The notes beneath the pieces were generated by a model. That model made no database searches, was not told where the DNA came from, and saw nothing but the letters and a program-made list of their open reading frames with translations. A program made the position numbers and the translations under genes. Below, piece after piece: positions 1 through 9,643 of a DNA stretch of 64,000 nt. Origin of the DNA: an uncultured Spirochaetales bacterium (GTDB lineage Bacteria; Spirochaetota; Spirochaetia; Sphaerochaetales; Sphaerochaetaceae); assembly GCA_944392695.1 (NCBI GenBank), contig CALXXN010000010.1, positions 16,402 through 80,401 of the forward strand, read 5' to 3'. The first letter of the stretch is position 1. Each line of letters begins with the position of its first letter.

Positions 1-873
<873 letters not shown>

Positions 874-879
874 ATCTTG

Positions 880-950
880 CTGGGATGGAGGGATTCGAAC
901 CCCCAAAGGCAGAACCAGAATCTGCAGTGTTACCATTACACTACATCCCA
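880..950 (-). tRNA. tRNA-Gln (anticodon CTG)
   Basis: Acceptor TGGGATG pairs perfectly with CATCCCA. The anticodon stem is GCAGA/TCTGC and its loop TTCTGGT gives CTG. The T-loop is TTCGAAT and the discriminator G. It is the first gene of a two-tRNA minus-strand unit. Confidence 0.93.
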
Positions 951-974
951 ATCTGACTTATTCAGTCCTCGAGT

Positions 975-1004
975 AAGCTACCCGATATGCCATGCTAATG
1001 TCAA
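975..1004 (-). promoter_or_regulatory. Putative promoter of the tRNA-Gln/Glu unit
   Basis: Minus-strand TTGACA (999-1004), 18-bp spacer, TAGCTT (975-980), about 25 nt upstream of tRNA-Gln. The -35 is perfect and the -10 is weak. Confidence 0.45.
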
Positions 1005-1204
1005 CAAGGTTTTGGAAAATTTTGTGAAATTCGCAGTCATCATTACATAAAAGCATGCAAATCAAGCAATTAAACAGCAGAAGATCTTTTCAAAACACCC
1101 CAACACATCCAAACCACACATCTACCAACAATGTCACACCATCCAAGAAAACAACGGAAGTCCTGACAACTCCAGCAAGTCACCAGGACTCCCCTATCCT
1201 CCCC

Positions 1205-1226
1205 AGCCCACCCCGCGGGATGGGCT
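1205..1226 (-). terminator. GC-rich hairpin downstream of lipoprotein 1
   Basis: Near-perfect inverted repeat AGCCCA...TGGGCT with an inner CCC/GGG extension, 18 bp past the stop of the first lipoprotein gene. It has no T-run, so it may be a Rho-assisted terminator or a 3'-end stabiliser. A close copy lies at 4122-4143 after lipoprotein 2. Confidence 0.5.
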
Positions 1227-1243
1227 AAGAAAAGACTTCAGCC

Positions 1244-3850
1244 TCAACGCTTATCGATAGTGATAGTAACAGGATCTATCAGTTCGTTAGAAATATAAAT
1301 GGTACCAAGACCAAAACCTTCACGTAATTCAGTTGATGGTCGGTCCAAAGAAAGCCATTCAGAGTATTCACCTACAAGACAGATATCTTGATACCGCTCA
1401 CTGGTTGTGAAAGCGGCAGAGACCTCATAACGTGCATCATCATCCAATCCTTCAAGGAAAACCGCCATTGGAAGGTTCTCATACGTTGTTGCAGGAAGCT
1501 CGATAGTCATTGGATCTGCATCAAAAGTCCTGGTGTTCTTAGAAACAGTCTCCTTTTCTGTATCAGATATCTCCCGGATACGGATTGTGTTTGTTTCACT
1601 GTTGTAAATAGGATAAGGCATGCTGACTATGATGCGGCCATCATGCTTTCCTATATAGCACACAGCAGTATTTGTCTCTTCGTCATAACTGAATGGAGCA
1701 AAATGCTTAATCCTGGCACCTGTATCCAAATTGTAGGCACTTCCGTCACTAATCGAACTGGCTTTCCACCAAGATGGGTATTCACTTGTGAAAGTCATTT
1801 CAAGTACAAGTTCTTCAGACGGATCCGCATCGAAAGTGAAGAGGCCAGGCAGGCTATAAGATTGTCCATCATGACCAATAGCAGTTGGCTCGATGAGCTC
1901 TAGTTCGGCCTTGACTTCACCTTCCCTTGCATAGACGACCATGACAACCGTCATCTCACTTTCATCAAACACATATGTGTTGTTGCCATAGGTGGTGTAA
2001 AGCTCATGGCCTCTATTATCCAATACGATTGGGTATCCATTCCCTCCCTCAGTCGAATCTACTGAAAACAGATAAGGCTGTCCTGTCTTCAAGTCAGACA
2101 ACTTGAAACAGGCAATTGCCATGTATCCATCTTCTGTCTGCAAGAAAAAGTCCGTATCAGAAGCTGATGCTTCAAATGTATCTGATGGAGCAAACTGTGC
2201 GAACTGGATTTGACAGCTGTCAGTGATACCAAAGTCTGAAACATTGACTTCCTTTTCAGTATCAGTGGCAAGGAAACCAATCAGACCATCACGAATCCAT
2301 ATGAATTCATCATTATTCCATACATCTTCATTCTCACCAAAGTAAAGGACATAGAATGAACCAGGAGTCAGGTTCTTGAACACAAGCTTGCTGTCCCACC
2401 TAAGAGTCTCTGCTGCTGACAAGTCCTCTTTCAGCGTTGCTCCATCGACCTCCACTATTGGTTGGTTTATTGGATCAAAGCCATTGGTGCTCAACTCGAT
2501 TGTGACTGTACCTGACATCTTATTCCGATTTCTTACAAATGCATGTTCAAGGATGAAGTTGTCCCGGATATCAATGACTTCCAAGTCATCCAAGCCATAA
2601 GAAGAATAGCCATTTCCATCAGCATTCCGTGAAACAAGGCGGACCCAGAAGCCTCCATCTGGATAATGAGCCCTGACCTTCAAACCATCAAAGCCACCGC
2701 CTTCGAAAATAACTGGCCTGAAGTACTCGGTCTCACTAATCGGAATATCAATAGACATCTTTCCATCATCAGAGAGACCGTCAGTTATATTGACTACGCA
2801 ATTTTCAATGTTTGTTTTCTCATTGCCCTCTATTGGACGCAACTTGATTGTACCAGGAGCAGAGATTCCCTCGTCCATGATGATATCAAAGAAGAAATCC
2901 TTTTCCTCATTGCCTACATACAGCAAGAGTGTCCCAGCAGATTCGTCATACTCGAATGGGAAGAGATAGGGCTTGCGCTCCCAATTATTGTCATCAATAT
3001 AACATGGTTCAATGTTCCCATCAGCGACATCATAATCCCAGACATTGTTTGTCCCGATGCTCAACTCAAGTACCATCTCTCCATTGCAATCAGCAGCTGA
3101 CACCTTGTACAAGCCATGGCATGGATTGAGAGGAACCTCTGTGTTACCAATTTTGATGGGATTCTCAAACACTATCTCCTGGGCGAGATTCCCATCCCCA
3201 TCTCCTCTGCGGACAGCTATCTGGCTGAAGATGTAAAGCTTGGAAACATCTTCCAATGAAGTCAGTCCGTATGGTCTGTAGATACGCCAACTGCCATTCT
3301 CACGAATTTCAACTATGCAGCAATCCGACCTGTATCCCCCTCTTCCCGTGACATACTCATACACTCCGACTTCTGACAGGTTGGAAAGACCAAGAGATTG
3401 GATGTCCACCTCATAGTATTCCTCATAGACATCCCATCGATATCCTTCAGATGTATAGGAGTAGAGGGCATGTCCTGATGTGTCCAATTTCAATCCGGTC
3501 TCACTATCAGGTGTGACAGCTTCATACTTGAAGACTGTCACCTGCCCTGTTCCTGAAATGCCAAGCTCCGCACCAGTGAAACTCATGGAAGTAGTAGAGG
3601 CAACGAACAGATGGATATCTGAATTGGACCAATACATATCTGGCAATCTGATTGGGGCAGTGATGCCATAGAGCTCACCAATCTCCAATCCAGTGAGGGT
3701 GACAGTGTCCTCGCTAGAAATCTGAAGAGTGTGAGGCTTACCAACTTCGGGTGTTATCCTATGCTCCTGCGGTTGAGCAGTATCATTGGAGCACGAAGCC
3801 ATCAGCAGCACTGCGATGAGTGCTACAAGAACAGTGGCAGCTTTCTTCAT
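1244..3850 (-). CDS. Large surface lipoprotein, paralogue 1
   Basis: 868-aa predicted lipoprotein of unknown function. The N-terminus has a Lys-rich head, a hydrophobic core and lipobox LLMASC, so lipidation is expected. Start 3850 is chosen because AGGAG lies 7 nt upstream and the signal peptide begins there; an in-frame ATG at 3898 adds a non-signal tail. Internal modules repeat: an N-terminal VTLTGLEIGELYGI and a mid-protein LVFKNLTPGSFYVLY, plus two copies of an F-x-YDE...LYVG/CYIG segment. This suggests repeated beta-sandwich-like units. The C-terminus PVTITIDKR is nearly identical to that of paralogue 2 (4164-6845) and similar to that of paralogue 3. It has its own promoter and leader (3872-4086). 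Its role is unknown; surface exposure and antigenic or adhesive function are inference. Confidence 0.85.
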   Translation of the reverse strand: MKKAATVLVALIAVLLMASCSNDTAQPQEHRITPEVGKPHTLQISSEDTVTLTGLEIGELYGITAPIRLPDMYWSNSDIHLFVASTTSMSFTGAELGISGTGQVTVFKYEAVTPDSETGLKLDTSGHALYSYTSEGYRWDVYEEYYEVDIQSLGLSNLSEVGVYEYVTGRGGYRSDCCIVEIRENGSWRIYRPYGLTSLEDVSKLYIFSQIAVRRGDGDGNLAQEIVFENPIKIGNTEVPLNPCHGLYKVSAADCNGEMVLELSIGTNNVWDYDVADGNIEPCYIDDNNWERKPYLFPFEYDESAGTLLLYVGNEEKDFFFDIIMDEGISAPGTIKLRPIEGNEKTNIENCVVNITDGLSDDGKMSIDIPISETEYFRPVIFEGGGFDGLKVRAHYPDGGFWVRLVSRNADGNGYSSYGLDDLEVIDIRDNFILEHAFVRNRNKMSGTVTIELSTNGFDPINQPIVEVDGATLKEDLSAAETLRWDSKLVFKNLTPGSFYVLYFGENEDVWNNDEFIWIRDGLIGFLATDTEKEVNVSDFGITDSCQIQFAQFAPSDTFEASASDTDFFLQTEDGYMAIACFKLSDLKTGQPYLFSVDSTEGGNGYPIVLDNRGHELYTTYGNNTYVFDESEMTVVMVVYAREGEVKAELELIEPTAIGHDGQSYSLPGLFTFDADPSEELVLEMTFTSEYPSWWKASSISDGSAYNLDTGARIKHFAPFSYDEETNTAVCYIGKHDGRIIVSMPYPIYNSETNTIRIREISDTEKETVSKNTRTFDADPMTIELPATTYENLPMAVFLEGLDDDARYEVSAAFTTSERYQDICLVGEYSEWLSLDRPSTELREGFGLGTIYISNELIDPVTITIDKR

Positions 3851-3871
3851 AAGCAAACTCCTTTTATAGAC

Positions 3872-3904
3872 ACAAAAGCACCACGGCTTCCTGCCCATGG
3901 TGCT
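3872..3904 (-). terminator. Leader terminator/attenuator hairpin of lipoprotein 1
   Basis: Minus-strand stem AGCACCA/TGGTGCT with a smaller GGC/GCC helix inside and a TTTTG tail, located between the leader ORF stop (3947) and the lipoprotein SD. It resembles an intrinsic terminator placed inside the 5' leader, so it would cut transcription before the gene unless prevented. The equivalent hairpin of paralogue 3 is at 9466-9500. Confidence 0.55.
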
Positions 3905-3946
3905 CTGTGTATTAGTCGTATGGATGTATGTTGTTTTACATTGAAG

Positions 3947-4039
3947 TCACTGGATGAAGCTAGGAGCGATACCCCCCCCCCATTCACCTATCTGCTTGTA
4001 TGAATTGGAATCAATGAATATAGCTTTGACAGACTTCAT
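3947..4039 (-). CDS. Leader ORF of 30 codons crossing the poly-G tract
   Basis: ATG at 4039 is preceded by AAGGGAAATTGA, a plausible SD about 12 nt from the predicted transcript start. The block from -10 to this ATG is conserved with paralogue 3 (TAGGATGGA...GGGAAATTGAATGA). The frame crosses the 10-G tract and stops at TGA 3947-3949, about 43 nt before the hairpin. Removing one G would shift it into a frame that stays open through the hairpin and stops at TGA overlapping the lipoprotein ATG (TTATGA). With 11 G it would stop at TAG 12 nt after the tract. It is probably regulatory; no expression evidence exists. Confidence 0.5.
   Translation of the reverse strand: MKSVKAIFIDSNSYKQIGEWGGGIAPSFIQ
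3972..3981 (-). repeat. Homopolymeric tract, 10 G on the coding strand
   Basis: Ten consecutive C on the plus strand, in the 5' leader of lipoprotein 1. Tracts of this length are prone to slipped-strand length change. A second tract (9) lies at the equivalent place upstream of paralogue 3. Confidence 0.9.
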
Positions 4040-4057
4040 TCAATTTCCCTTGCTTCC

Positions 4058-4086
4058 ATCCTATGTGAAGAATTTGAAGCGGTCAA
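4058..4086 (-). promoter_or_regulatory. Promoter of lipoprotein 1
   Basis: TTGACC (4081-4086), 17-bp spacer, TAGGAT (4058-4063) on the minus strand. The same hexamers, spacing and upstream AAATCAAGA occur upstream of paralogue 3 (9644-9672), while the spacers differ. That pattern supports function. Confidence 0.75.
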
Positions 4087-4121
4087 TCTTGATTTGTACA
4101 AACAAGCATTGATTACAACTC

Positions 4122-4143
4122 AGCCCACCCCGCAGGATGGGCC
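4122..4143 (-). terminator. Hairpin downstream of lipoprotein 2
   Basis: GCCCA...TGGGC inverted repeat, close in sequence to the hairpin at 1205-1226 (shared AGCCCACCCCGC and GGATGGGC). It lies 20 bp past the stop of the second paralogue and has no T-run. Confidence 0.5.
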
Positions 4144-4163
4144 GATAAGGAGAAGTGCAGGAA

Positions 4164-6845
4164 TCAGCGTTTATCGATTTCTATTGTCACAGGCTCTTGA
4201 GCTGTCCCCTCGAGGAAGATTGCGCGAAGACCATAGTATTCATCTACGTCAATGCTAGGTCTATCCTTCCCGAGTGAGTTATAACGCCCATACCCTACGA
4301 CAACCACATCGAAGTATCCGTCACTCGATGCTGATACAGTATATCGTGCACCTTCCTCCACTCCATCAAGGAAAACTGCCTTAAAGCCGCTGTCATCGGC
4401 AGTCTTTGTAATCACTTCATGGTCTTCATCAACTTGGACAGTGTTTTCCGTGATGAGTGTCCTTTCGTCATCTGAAATAGGTCTGATGAGGATCTTGTCC
4501 GTCTCAACTCCTCCAAGGAAGGGGTCTCTTAACAGGATTGCTATACGACCATCATAGCGGCCGATATAACAGAGTACAGTAGCAGTGTCTGTATTGCTGT
4601 CAAAGCTGAATGGAAGGAAATCCATCAGGGGTTCTTCACTCTCATAATCGAAGGCCCTGATATAGCTGACACCATGGACACCTCCCCAAGTCAGGTTCCC
4701 ACCCTGGAGAGTAATCTCAAGTATGAGTTCCTCTGAGGAATCAGCATCGGCAAAGTAAAGTCCAGGCGCATCAAAATCCTGTCCTTCAGAAGTCAAGGTT
4801 ATCGGCAATACAAGTTCAAATGACTCTGTCGACTCTGAGGGACGTTCTGGATCACCACTATCCCGTACTTCGATACGACTGATCAAGATGACTTCCTCAT
4901 CTTCCAACATGTATGAAGAATCAGCATAAAGGCCATCAATCTCATATCCGCTATCAATATCAATGAGATACCAGCTATTAGAGAAACTGCCAGAACCAAG
5001 AGATGTATTTGCCAGCACATGCAAGCGACCTGGTTCTGGAACCCTCATCTTGAAGCAACCAATGACGAGGTCACCTTCATCAGTCTTGGCTATAGCGTTT
5101 TCAGCTTTGGCAACCATGGAAGCTTCTTCGCTTGGAACAAACTTGATGGCTCTGAATTCTGCAGAACCCTCAATGCCAAAACCTGCCGCATCAACGCTCA
5201 TCTCTGTATCAGTTGCAAGGAAGACGAAGAATCCTGGATAGACCTCGATGAAGCGGTCATCAGGCCGTGGCATGTTTTGTCCAAAGTAGAATCCATACAC
5301 ATTGCCAATCTCAAGGTTCTCAAAGACCAGCTTGTCGTTCCAGCCGATTGATATTGCCCTAGATAATTCATCTGTCAATGTAGATGCATCGACTCTCACT
5401 TCTTTTTGTACAACAGGATCAAAGCCTTTAGTGCTGAGCTCGAGCACGAATTCTCCTTTGACACATCCATCATTGCTTATGAACGCATGCTCAAGAATCC
5501 AGTTGCTGTGCCTATCATTCACTTCTCCGCTATCAGAACTATGATTTGCATAACCATAGCCATTAGTATGTCCACTTGTAATCTTGAAGAAGTATGCATC
5601 AGGGTACAACGCCCTGAGCTGCAATCCTTGATAGGTACGAGGATCATCCCCTTTGAAGATGATAGGAACGAGGAAAGTATCTTCATTAAGAGTGAAGGTT
5701 TCTTCCATGTAACCATCTTGCATCTTGGATAAGTCCACTTCCCTGATAAGATTCCTTTCGTCTTCCGTTATCTCCCTGAGCCTTATTGTTCCAGGATTTT
5801 CAATTGTGGTGTCCTGGACAATGATGTCAAAGATGAAGTCCTCTTCAACCTCTCCTACATAAAGGACAACCTTGTTCTCTGTTTGATCATAGTCGATTGG
5901 GAATAGATAAGGCTGCCGTTTGCCCCTGTTGCCATTATCATCATATGCCACACGGGAGTTGACGGTATTATAGAAGAAGTCGAAATCCCCAATCCAGTTA
6001 TCGCCGATATCGAGTTCGAGAACCATCTCCTCACTATCAGGGCAATCCGCCTTTTCCACCTGGTAGAGCCCTCTGACTGGGGCTATTGTTGTACTTTGCT
6101 CGTTTCCTGCCGCGACCACCGTGGGATTCTGGATTATGATTTCATAATGCCTATCACTATCACCCGATTTGACTATCTGGCTGAAGATGTACAATTCATC
6201 GTGCTCGTACTCACTCAAGTCGAGGATACCATCCTTGCTGTTATCCCTGAAAGAATATGGATCGTTTGGATCAAGGATTCCAAAGTCAGTATCGAACCGA
6301 CTTGTCCTGCCTCCTTCTCCTACCCTGGTCATATAGTCATATATTGCAAAGCGTTCCAGCTCTAATCCCTGTTCCCTAAGCTCATCAAGTCTTACCACAT
6401 AGAATTCTTCATACGCCCTGCAATGGTAGCCTTCATCATCCCAATACTCATAGGCATGAGCATCATCCATGGTATTGATGACCATGTCATCTTGAGTGAT
6501 GGGATACTCCAAGATGGTCACCTCACTACTCCCAGAAACCCCAAGCTCGGCAGCAGAGAATGTCACATCTGTCCCATCTGACAGCAGGAGCTGGGTTCCT
6601 CCGTTCGTTGGCACCAAGCCTGGAGCAGAGCTACGGGCTCGAGCATCAACACCATGGGCGTTGATGCCGTATAGCCTATTCGGTGTAAGCCCGGTCAGGG
6701 TGATCGTGTCACCTGCAGATACAGTTATCTCCTGAGATGTTTCTGTTGGGCTGATTTCCAGATTCCTAGGTTCTGGAGTCTCCTGGGAACATGATATTAC
6801 AAGTAATAATGAAATGATCACCAGAATAGTGGCAGTCTTTTTCAT
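4164..6845 (-). CDS. Large surface lipoprotein, paralogue 2
   Basis: 893-aa lipoprotein with a Lys-Lys signal peptide and lipobox LLVISC. Start 6845 has GGGGAG at optimal spacing; the ATG at 6863 overlaps the stop of paralogue 3 (ATGA) but lacks its own SD. The module order matches the paralogues: ITLTGLTPNRLYGINAHG after the lipobox, mid-protein LVFENLEIGNVYGFYFGQ, two YD...LYVG/CYIG segments, and C-terminal PVTIEIDKR. It has no leader of its own and appears to be the second gene of the paralogue 3-2 operon, so it should follow any switching of the 9.5 kb leader. Function unknown; no enzyme motif seen. Confidence 0.85.
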   Translation of the reverse strand: MKKTATILVIISLLLVISCSQETPEPRNLEISPTETSQEITVSAGDTITLTGLTPNRLYGINAHGVDARARSSAPGLVPTNGGTQLLLSDGTDVTFSAAELGVSGSSEVTILEYPITQDDMVINTMDDAHAYEYWDDEGYHCRAYEEFYVVRLDELREQGLELERFAIYDYMTRVGEGGRTSRFDTDFGILDPNDPYSFRDNSKDGILDLSEYEHDELYIFSQIVKSGDSDRHYEIIIQNPTVVAAGNEQSTTIAPVRGLYQVEKADCPDSEEMVLELDIGDNWIGDFDFFYNTVNSRVAYDDNGNRGKRQPYLFPIDYDQTENKVVLYVGEVEEDFIFDIIVQDTTIENPGTIRLREITEDERNLIREVDLSKMQDGYMEETFTLNEDTFLVPIIFKGDDPRTYQGLQLRALYPDAYFFKITSGHTNGYGYANHSSDSGEVNDRHSNWILEHAFISNDGCVKGEFVLELSTKGFDPVVQKEVRVDASTLTDELSRAISIGWNDKLVFENLEIGNVYGFYFGQNMPRPDDRFIEVYPGFFVFLATDTEMSVDAAGFGIEGSAEFRAIKFVPSEEASMVAKAENAIAKTDEGDLVIGCFKMRVPEPGRLHVLANTSLGSGSFSNSWYLIDIDSGYEIDGLYADSSYMLEDEEVILISRIEVRDSGDPERPSESTESFELVLPITLTSEGQDFDAPGLYFADADSSEELILEITLQGGNLTWGGVHGVSYIRAFDYESEEPLMDFLPFSFDSNTDTATVLCYIGRYDGRIAILLRDPFLGGVETDKILIRPISDDERTLITENTVQVDEDHEVITKTADDSGFKAVFLDGVEEGARYTVSASSDGYFDVVVVGYGRYNSLGKDRPSIDVDEYYGLRAIFLEGTAQEPVTIEIDKR

Positions 6846-6859
6846 GACAATCTCCCCTT

Positions 6860-9448
6860 TCATTGCTTATCAATGCTGATGACGAACGGCTCCTTTGAAT
6901 AACCAGCAACACAGATGGTCTGGAGACCGCTGTTCCGATTGAACGTGTAATCAAGCTTACCACCAGCATGATGATATCCATTTTCATCACTGATGAAGAC
7001 ATCGATGTCCTCAGGAAGAGTCGTCGCTGAGAAATGCAAAGGCCCAGCCACCCGCTGGTCAATGAATCTGATATATGGCATGCCTGTACTCATATCGACA
7101 GTCAATGTTTCATCTCCATCGATAATAAACTTGTTCTTACTCATCATGGCTGCTTGTTCATCAGACAGAGGGTACACCCTTATGGAGTCTGGCTCCGCAA
7201 CAGGTTGCTTCTCGAAGCTTACAATCAAGTCCTCATCATGAGGTCCGATATAGAGCTGTCCTGCCCTCTGTGCCACAGACAATGGCATACGGTCGACAAA
7301 GAGGCTTTCGTCCAATCCAACCATCCTGATTTTACAGAGGCTGCCAATGTCATCAGCAGAAGTGTCTGTTTTGAATGTCATATCCAAGACAGTCGGCTCT
7401 GTACTGGCTTTCAGCAAGTAACATGAAGAGGCATCCAAATCCTGGTATTCCTCATCAAGAGGCTGCATTTCAACAAGCTTGAACGAAGCCATGACAGGAT
7501 CTTCACCGATGACTGTCCTCTGCACAAAGACATATGAGCCCTCATCGAATACATAGGTGTAACCATCAAGACGGTTCAGCCAGTAACCATTCATCTCGAA
7601 GACATAGTCAGTACAACGGCTGCTTGGAGTGACAGATCTTTCAATCTTGTACACCCCGGGTCCTGGCACATCAAGCTTGAAGCAGTCAATCACGACATGG
7701 CCATCTGAAGTCTCTGCAATGGCCCTGTCTTTTGTGAGGTCGGCCTCCAAGTCTTCCTGCATCTCGAAGGAAACACAGCTCAAGGAGACTTCATCACGAA
7801 TGCCGAAAACAGCAGCTTCTACTTCAAGTCTGTCACTTGTGGCAAGGAAGATGAAGAAACCATCCTCAACCTCTATGAAACGGCTATTTGGGCTCGTTGC
7901 CCCTGATCCAAGATTGAAACCATAGACATTGCCAGGGACAAGGTTGGTGAAGGTGATTGTCGTACCAAAGTCCACATTACCCTGTTCTGAAGGTTCGTCT
8001 ATCTGGAGCCTGCTGGCATCTACAATCAGTTCATTCTGGACAGGGCCTCCATGACTTTCCGAGCTGAGGGTGAGATTGATAGTCCCATCCCTACCTGATG
8101 TGTTCCTGGCGACCGCATACTCAAGCTGTTGTCCATCAGGAGACCATGCCTCCCCTCTCCTCAGGTCGACGCTGGAAACACTTGTGCCTCCAGAGCTTGA
8201 TGCGACGACCATGAGGTTCTGTCCTCCATCAGAGTACGTTGCAAGAAGGCTCAGGTCAGGATATTTGCCATTGTCGTTCTCGAAGATGACAGGAGTAAAC
8301 CACTCAGAGGCACTGAGATCGATGGCAACTTCCATGAAACCCTCATTTCCAACCGTATCCAGGTTAACATGCTGTATCCGATCCTTCTCATCCTCAGTGA
8401 CAGCCCTGGTCTTTATCGTCCAAGGTTGGACATCACCTGTTGTAGTGATTTCGAAGACAAAGTCCTCTTCAACAGGACCTGCATAGAGGACTACAGTGTT
8501 TTCATCTTTGTTGTAAGACAATGGGAAGACATAGCGCTTACGGAGTCCACCATCCGCAAGACGGGAATCTATACGCCTGCCATTCAAATCAAAGTCTTCA
8601 ATACTGTTTCCGCCAAGACCAATCTCGATTGCCATCTCATCATCAGCCCCAAGGCCAGTAGGTCCTGTTAGGAAGACTGCATTGTCATCAGTGATTGTCA
8701 CCTGTTCTTCAAACTCAAGCTCGACGGGGTTTTCAATAAAGACCTCCTGCTGGATTTCCCCTTCAATCAACACGACCTGGTTGAAGACATGTATCACGTC
8801 ATAATCTTTGGAAGAAAGATTCAACACACCACTCTTCTTGATGCTCTCAAGATTGCCATGACCTTCCTCCTGGTAGAAGATGTCGTAGTTGGTGCTAGAT
8901 GTGCCATGCCCATCATACCTGCGGAATTGGACGACATTGTTACGCTTGAGACCCGTAACCTCATTAAGCCTTATCGGGTAATACTCCTCGTAGACATAAC
9001 ACCTACGTCCCTGGGAATCTGTATATCGATAAAGATACTCCTCCTTCGTCGTATCGATGAGCATGTCGTTATCGATATCAGGTTGTGGAACATACTCGAC
9101 AACTGTCACATTCCCATCACCCATGATGCCGACATCAGCGCCAGAGAATGTGACATCACTGCCATCAGAGAGGAAGAGCTGGGTCCCACCATCTGTGCTT
9201 ATGAAAGGTGTGTCCCCTGCTGCCCTGGAAGAAGCCTGGGCACCATGTGGGTTGATACCATAGAGGGTCCCTTCCTTAAGACCTTTCAATGTAACTGTAT
9301 CATTGCCAGATACTGCTACGACCTGGATCGACTCATCCAGGACGACATCAGTGTTCTGGGTTGGAGCTTCTGGCGTGTCTGGTGAACAGGATGCCAGGAG
9401 CATGAGTGTGATTACGATGGTCGAGATGATAGAGACAGCTTTCTTCAT
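6860..9448 (-). CDS. Large surface lipoprotein, paralogue 3 (first gene of operon)
   Basis: 862-aa lipoprotein with lipobox LMLLASC. It shares the repeated module pattern (VTLKGLKEGTLYGINPHG near the N-terminus, ITFTNLVPGNVYGFNLG in the middle) and ends FVISIDKQ. Start 9448 is chosen for the signal peptide and the GGGGGGAT SD. The same frame stays open 59 codons upstream to ATG 9625 across a 9-G tract, so at this tract length the leader ORF is in frame with the lipoprotein. A 59-residue extension would bury the signal peptide, so I treat the upstream part as a regulatory leader. The stop overlaps the region before paralogue 2. Function unknown. Confidence 0.85.
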   Translation of the reverse strand: MKKAVSIISTIVITLMLLASCSPDTPEAPTQNTDVVLDESIQVVAVSGNDTVTLKGLKEGTLYGINPHGAQASSRAAGDTPFISTDGGTQLFLSDGSDVTFSGADVGIMGDGNVTVVEYVPQPDIDNDMLIDTTKEEYLYRYTDSQGRRCYVYEEYYPIRLNEVTGLKRNNVVQFRRYDGHGTSSTNYDIFYQEEGHGNLESIKKSGVLNLSSKDYDVIHVFNQVVLIEGEIQQEVFIENPVELEFEEQVTITDDNAVFLTGPTGLGADDEMAIEIGLGGNSIEDFDLNGRRIDSRLADGGLRKRYVFPLSYNKDENTVVLYAGPVEEDFVFEITTTGDVQPWTIKTRAVTEDEKDRIQHVNLDTVGNEGFMEVAIDLSASEWFTPVIFENDNGKYPDLSLLATYSDGGQNLMVVASSSGGTSVSSVDLRRGEAWSPDGQQLEYAVARNTSGRDGTINLTLSSESHGGPVQNELIVDASRLQIDEPSEQGNVDFGTTITFTNLVPGNVYGFNLGSGATSPNSRFIEVEDGFFIFLATSDRLEVEAAVFGIRDEVSLSCVSFEMQEDLEADLTKDRAIAETSDGHVVIDCFKLDVPGPGVYKIERSVTPSSRCTDYVFEMNGYWLNRLDGYTYVFDEGSYVFVQRTVIGEDPVMASFKLVEMQPLDEEYQDLDASSCYLLKASTEPTVLDMTFKTDTSADDIGSLCKIRMVGLDESLFVDRMPLSVAQRAGQLYIGPHDEDLIVSFEKQPVAEPDSIRVYPLSDEQAAMMSKNKFIIDGDETLTVDMSTGMPYIRFIDQRVAGPLHFSATTLPEDIDVFISDENGYHHAGGKLDYTFNRNSGLQTICVAGYSKEPFVISIDKQ

Positions 9449-9465
9449 TGATCCCCCCGATATGA

Positions 9466-9500
9466 CAAAAGCGCCAGGGCCATGGTGATGGCTGTGGCGC
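9466..9500 (-). terminator. Leader terminator/attenuator hairpin of lipoprotein 3
   Basis: Minus-strand stem GCGCCA/TGGCGC enclosing GCCAT-CACC-ATGGC, followed by TTTTGT. It lies 18 nt before the lipoprotein start, the same position as the hairpin of paralogue 1 but with different sequence, so the structure rather than the sequence is kept. Confidence 0.6.
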
Positions 9501-9550
9501 CTTGTTTTCGTTCTTGATGATGCTGGGTCTTGTCTGACTAGGAATCCCCG

Positions 9551-9559
9551 CCCCCCCCC
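9551..9559 (-). repeat. Homopolymeric tract, 9 G on the coding strand
   Basis: Nine consecutive C on the plus strand (preceded by CCCCG), inside the leader ORF of paralogue 3. Confidence 0.9.
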
Positions 9560-9643
9560 ATTGCTGTTTTGGAGGGACCAGCTGGCTGGTGTTGGATTGA
9601 TGGATGATTCAGAGACAGGCATCATTCAATTTCCCCTGAATCC

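Larger units (their letters stand above)
3851..4163 (-). promoter_or_regulatory. Intergenic leader region of lipoprotein 1
   Basis: This 313-bp gap holds, in minus-strand order, a hairpin after lipoprotein 2 (4122-4143), a sigma70-type promoter (4058-4086), a short leader ORF (3947-4039) crossing a 10-base poly-G tract, and a terminator-like hairpin (3872-3904) followed by the SD and start of lipoprotein 1. Confidence 0.7.
9449..9625 (-). promoter_or_regulatory. In-frame leader ORF with 9-G tract, upstream of lipoprotein 3
   Basis: ATG 9625 follows AGGGGAAATTGA at the same position as the leader ORF of paralogue 1. With 9 G (9551-9559) it reads through the hairpin at 9466-9500 directly into the lipoprotein. 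With 10 G it also stays open past the hairpin and the lipoprotein start in another frame. With 8 or 11 G it hits TAG shortly after the tract. The current state therefore predicts ribosomes over the hairpin. Confidence 0.5.

Noticed and set aside
4037..4061. Seven-codon mini-ORF starting inside the -10 box (ATGG...GAATGA), conserved at both lipoprotein leaders
   Set aside because: Its ATG overlaps the -10 hexamer and should not be transcribed.
9449..9625. Lipoprotein 3 translated from ATG 9625 with a 59-residue extension
   Set aside because: It would place the signal peptide and lipobox internally; the start at 9448 has its own SD. Retained as a regulatory leader instead.
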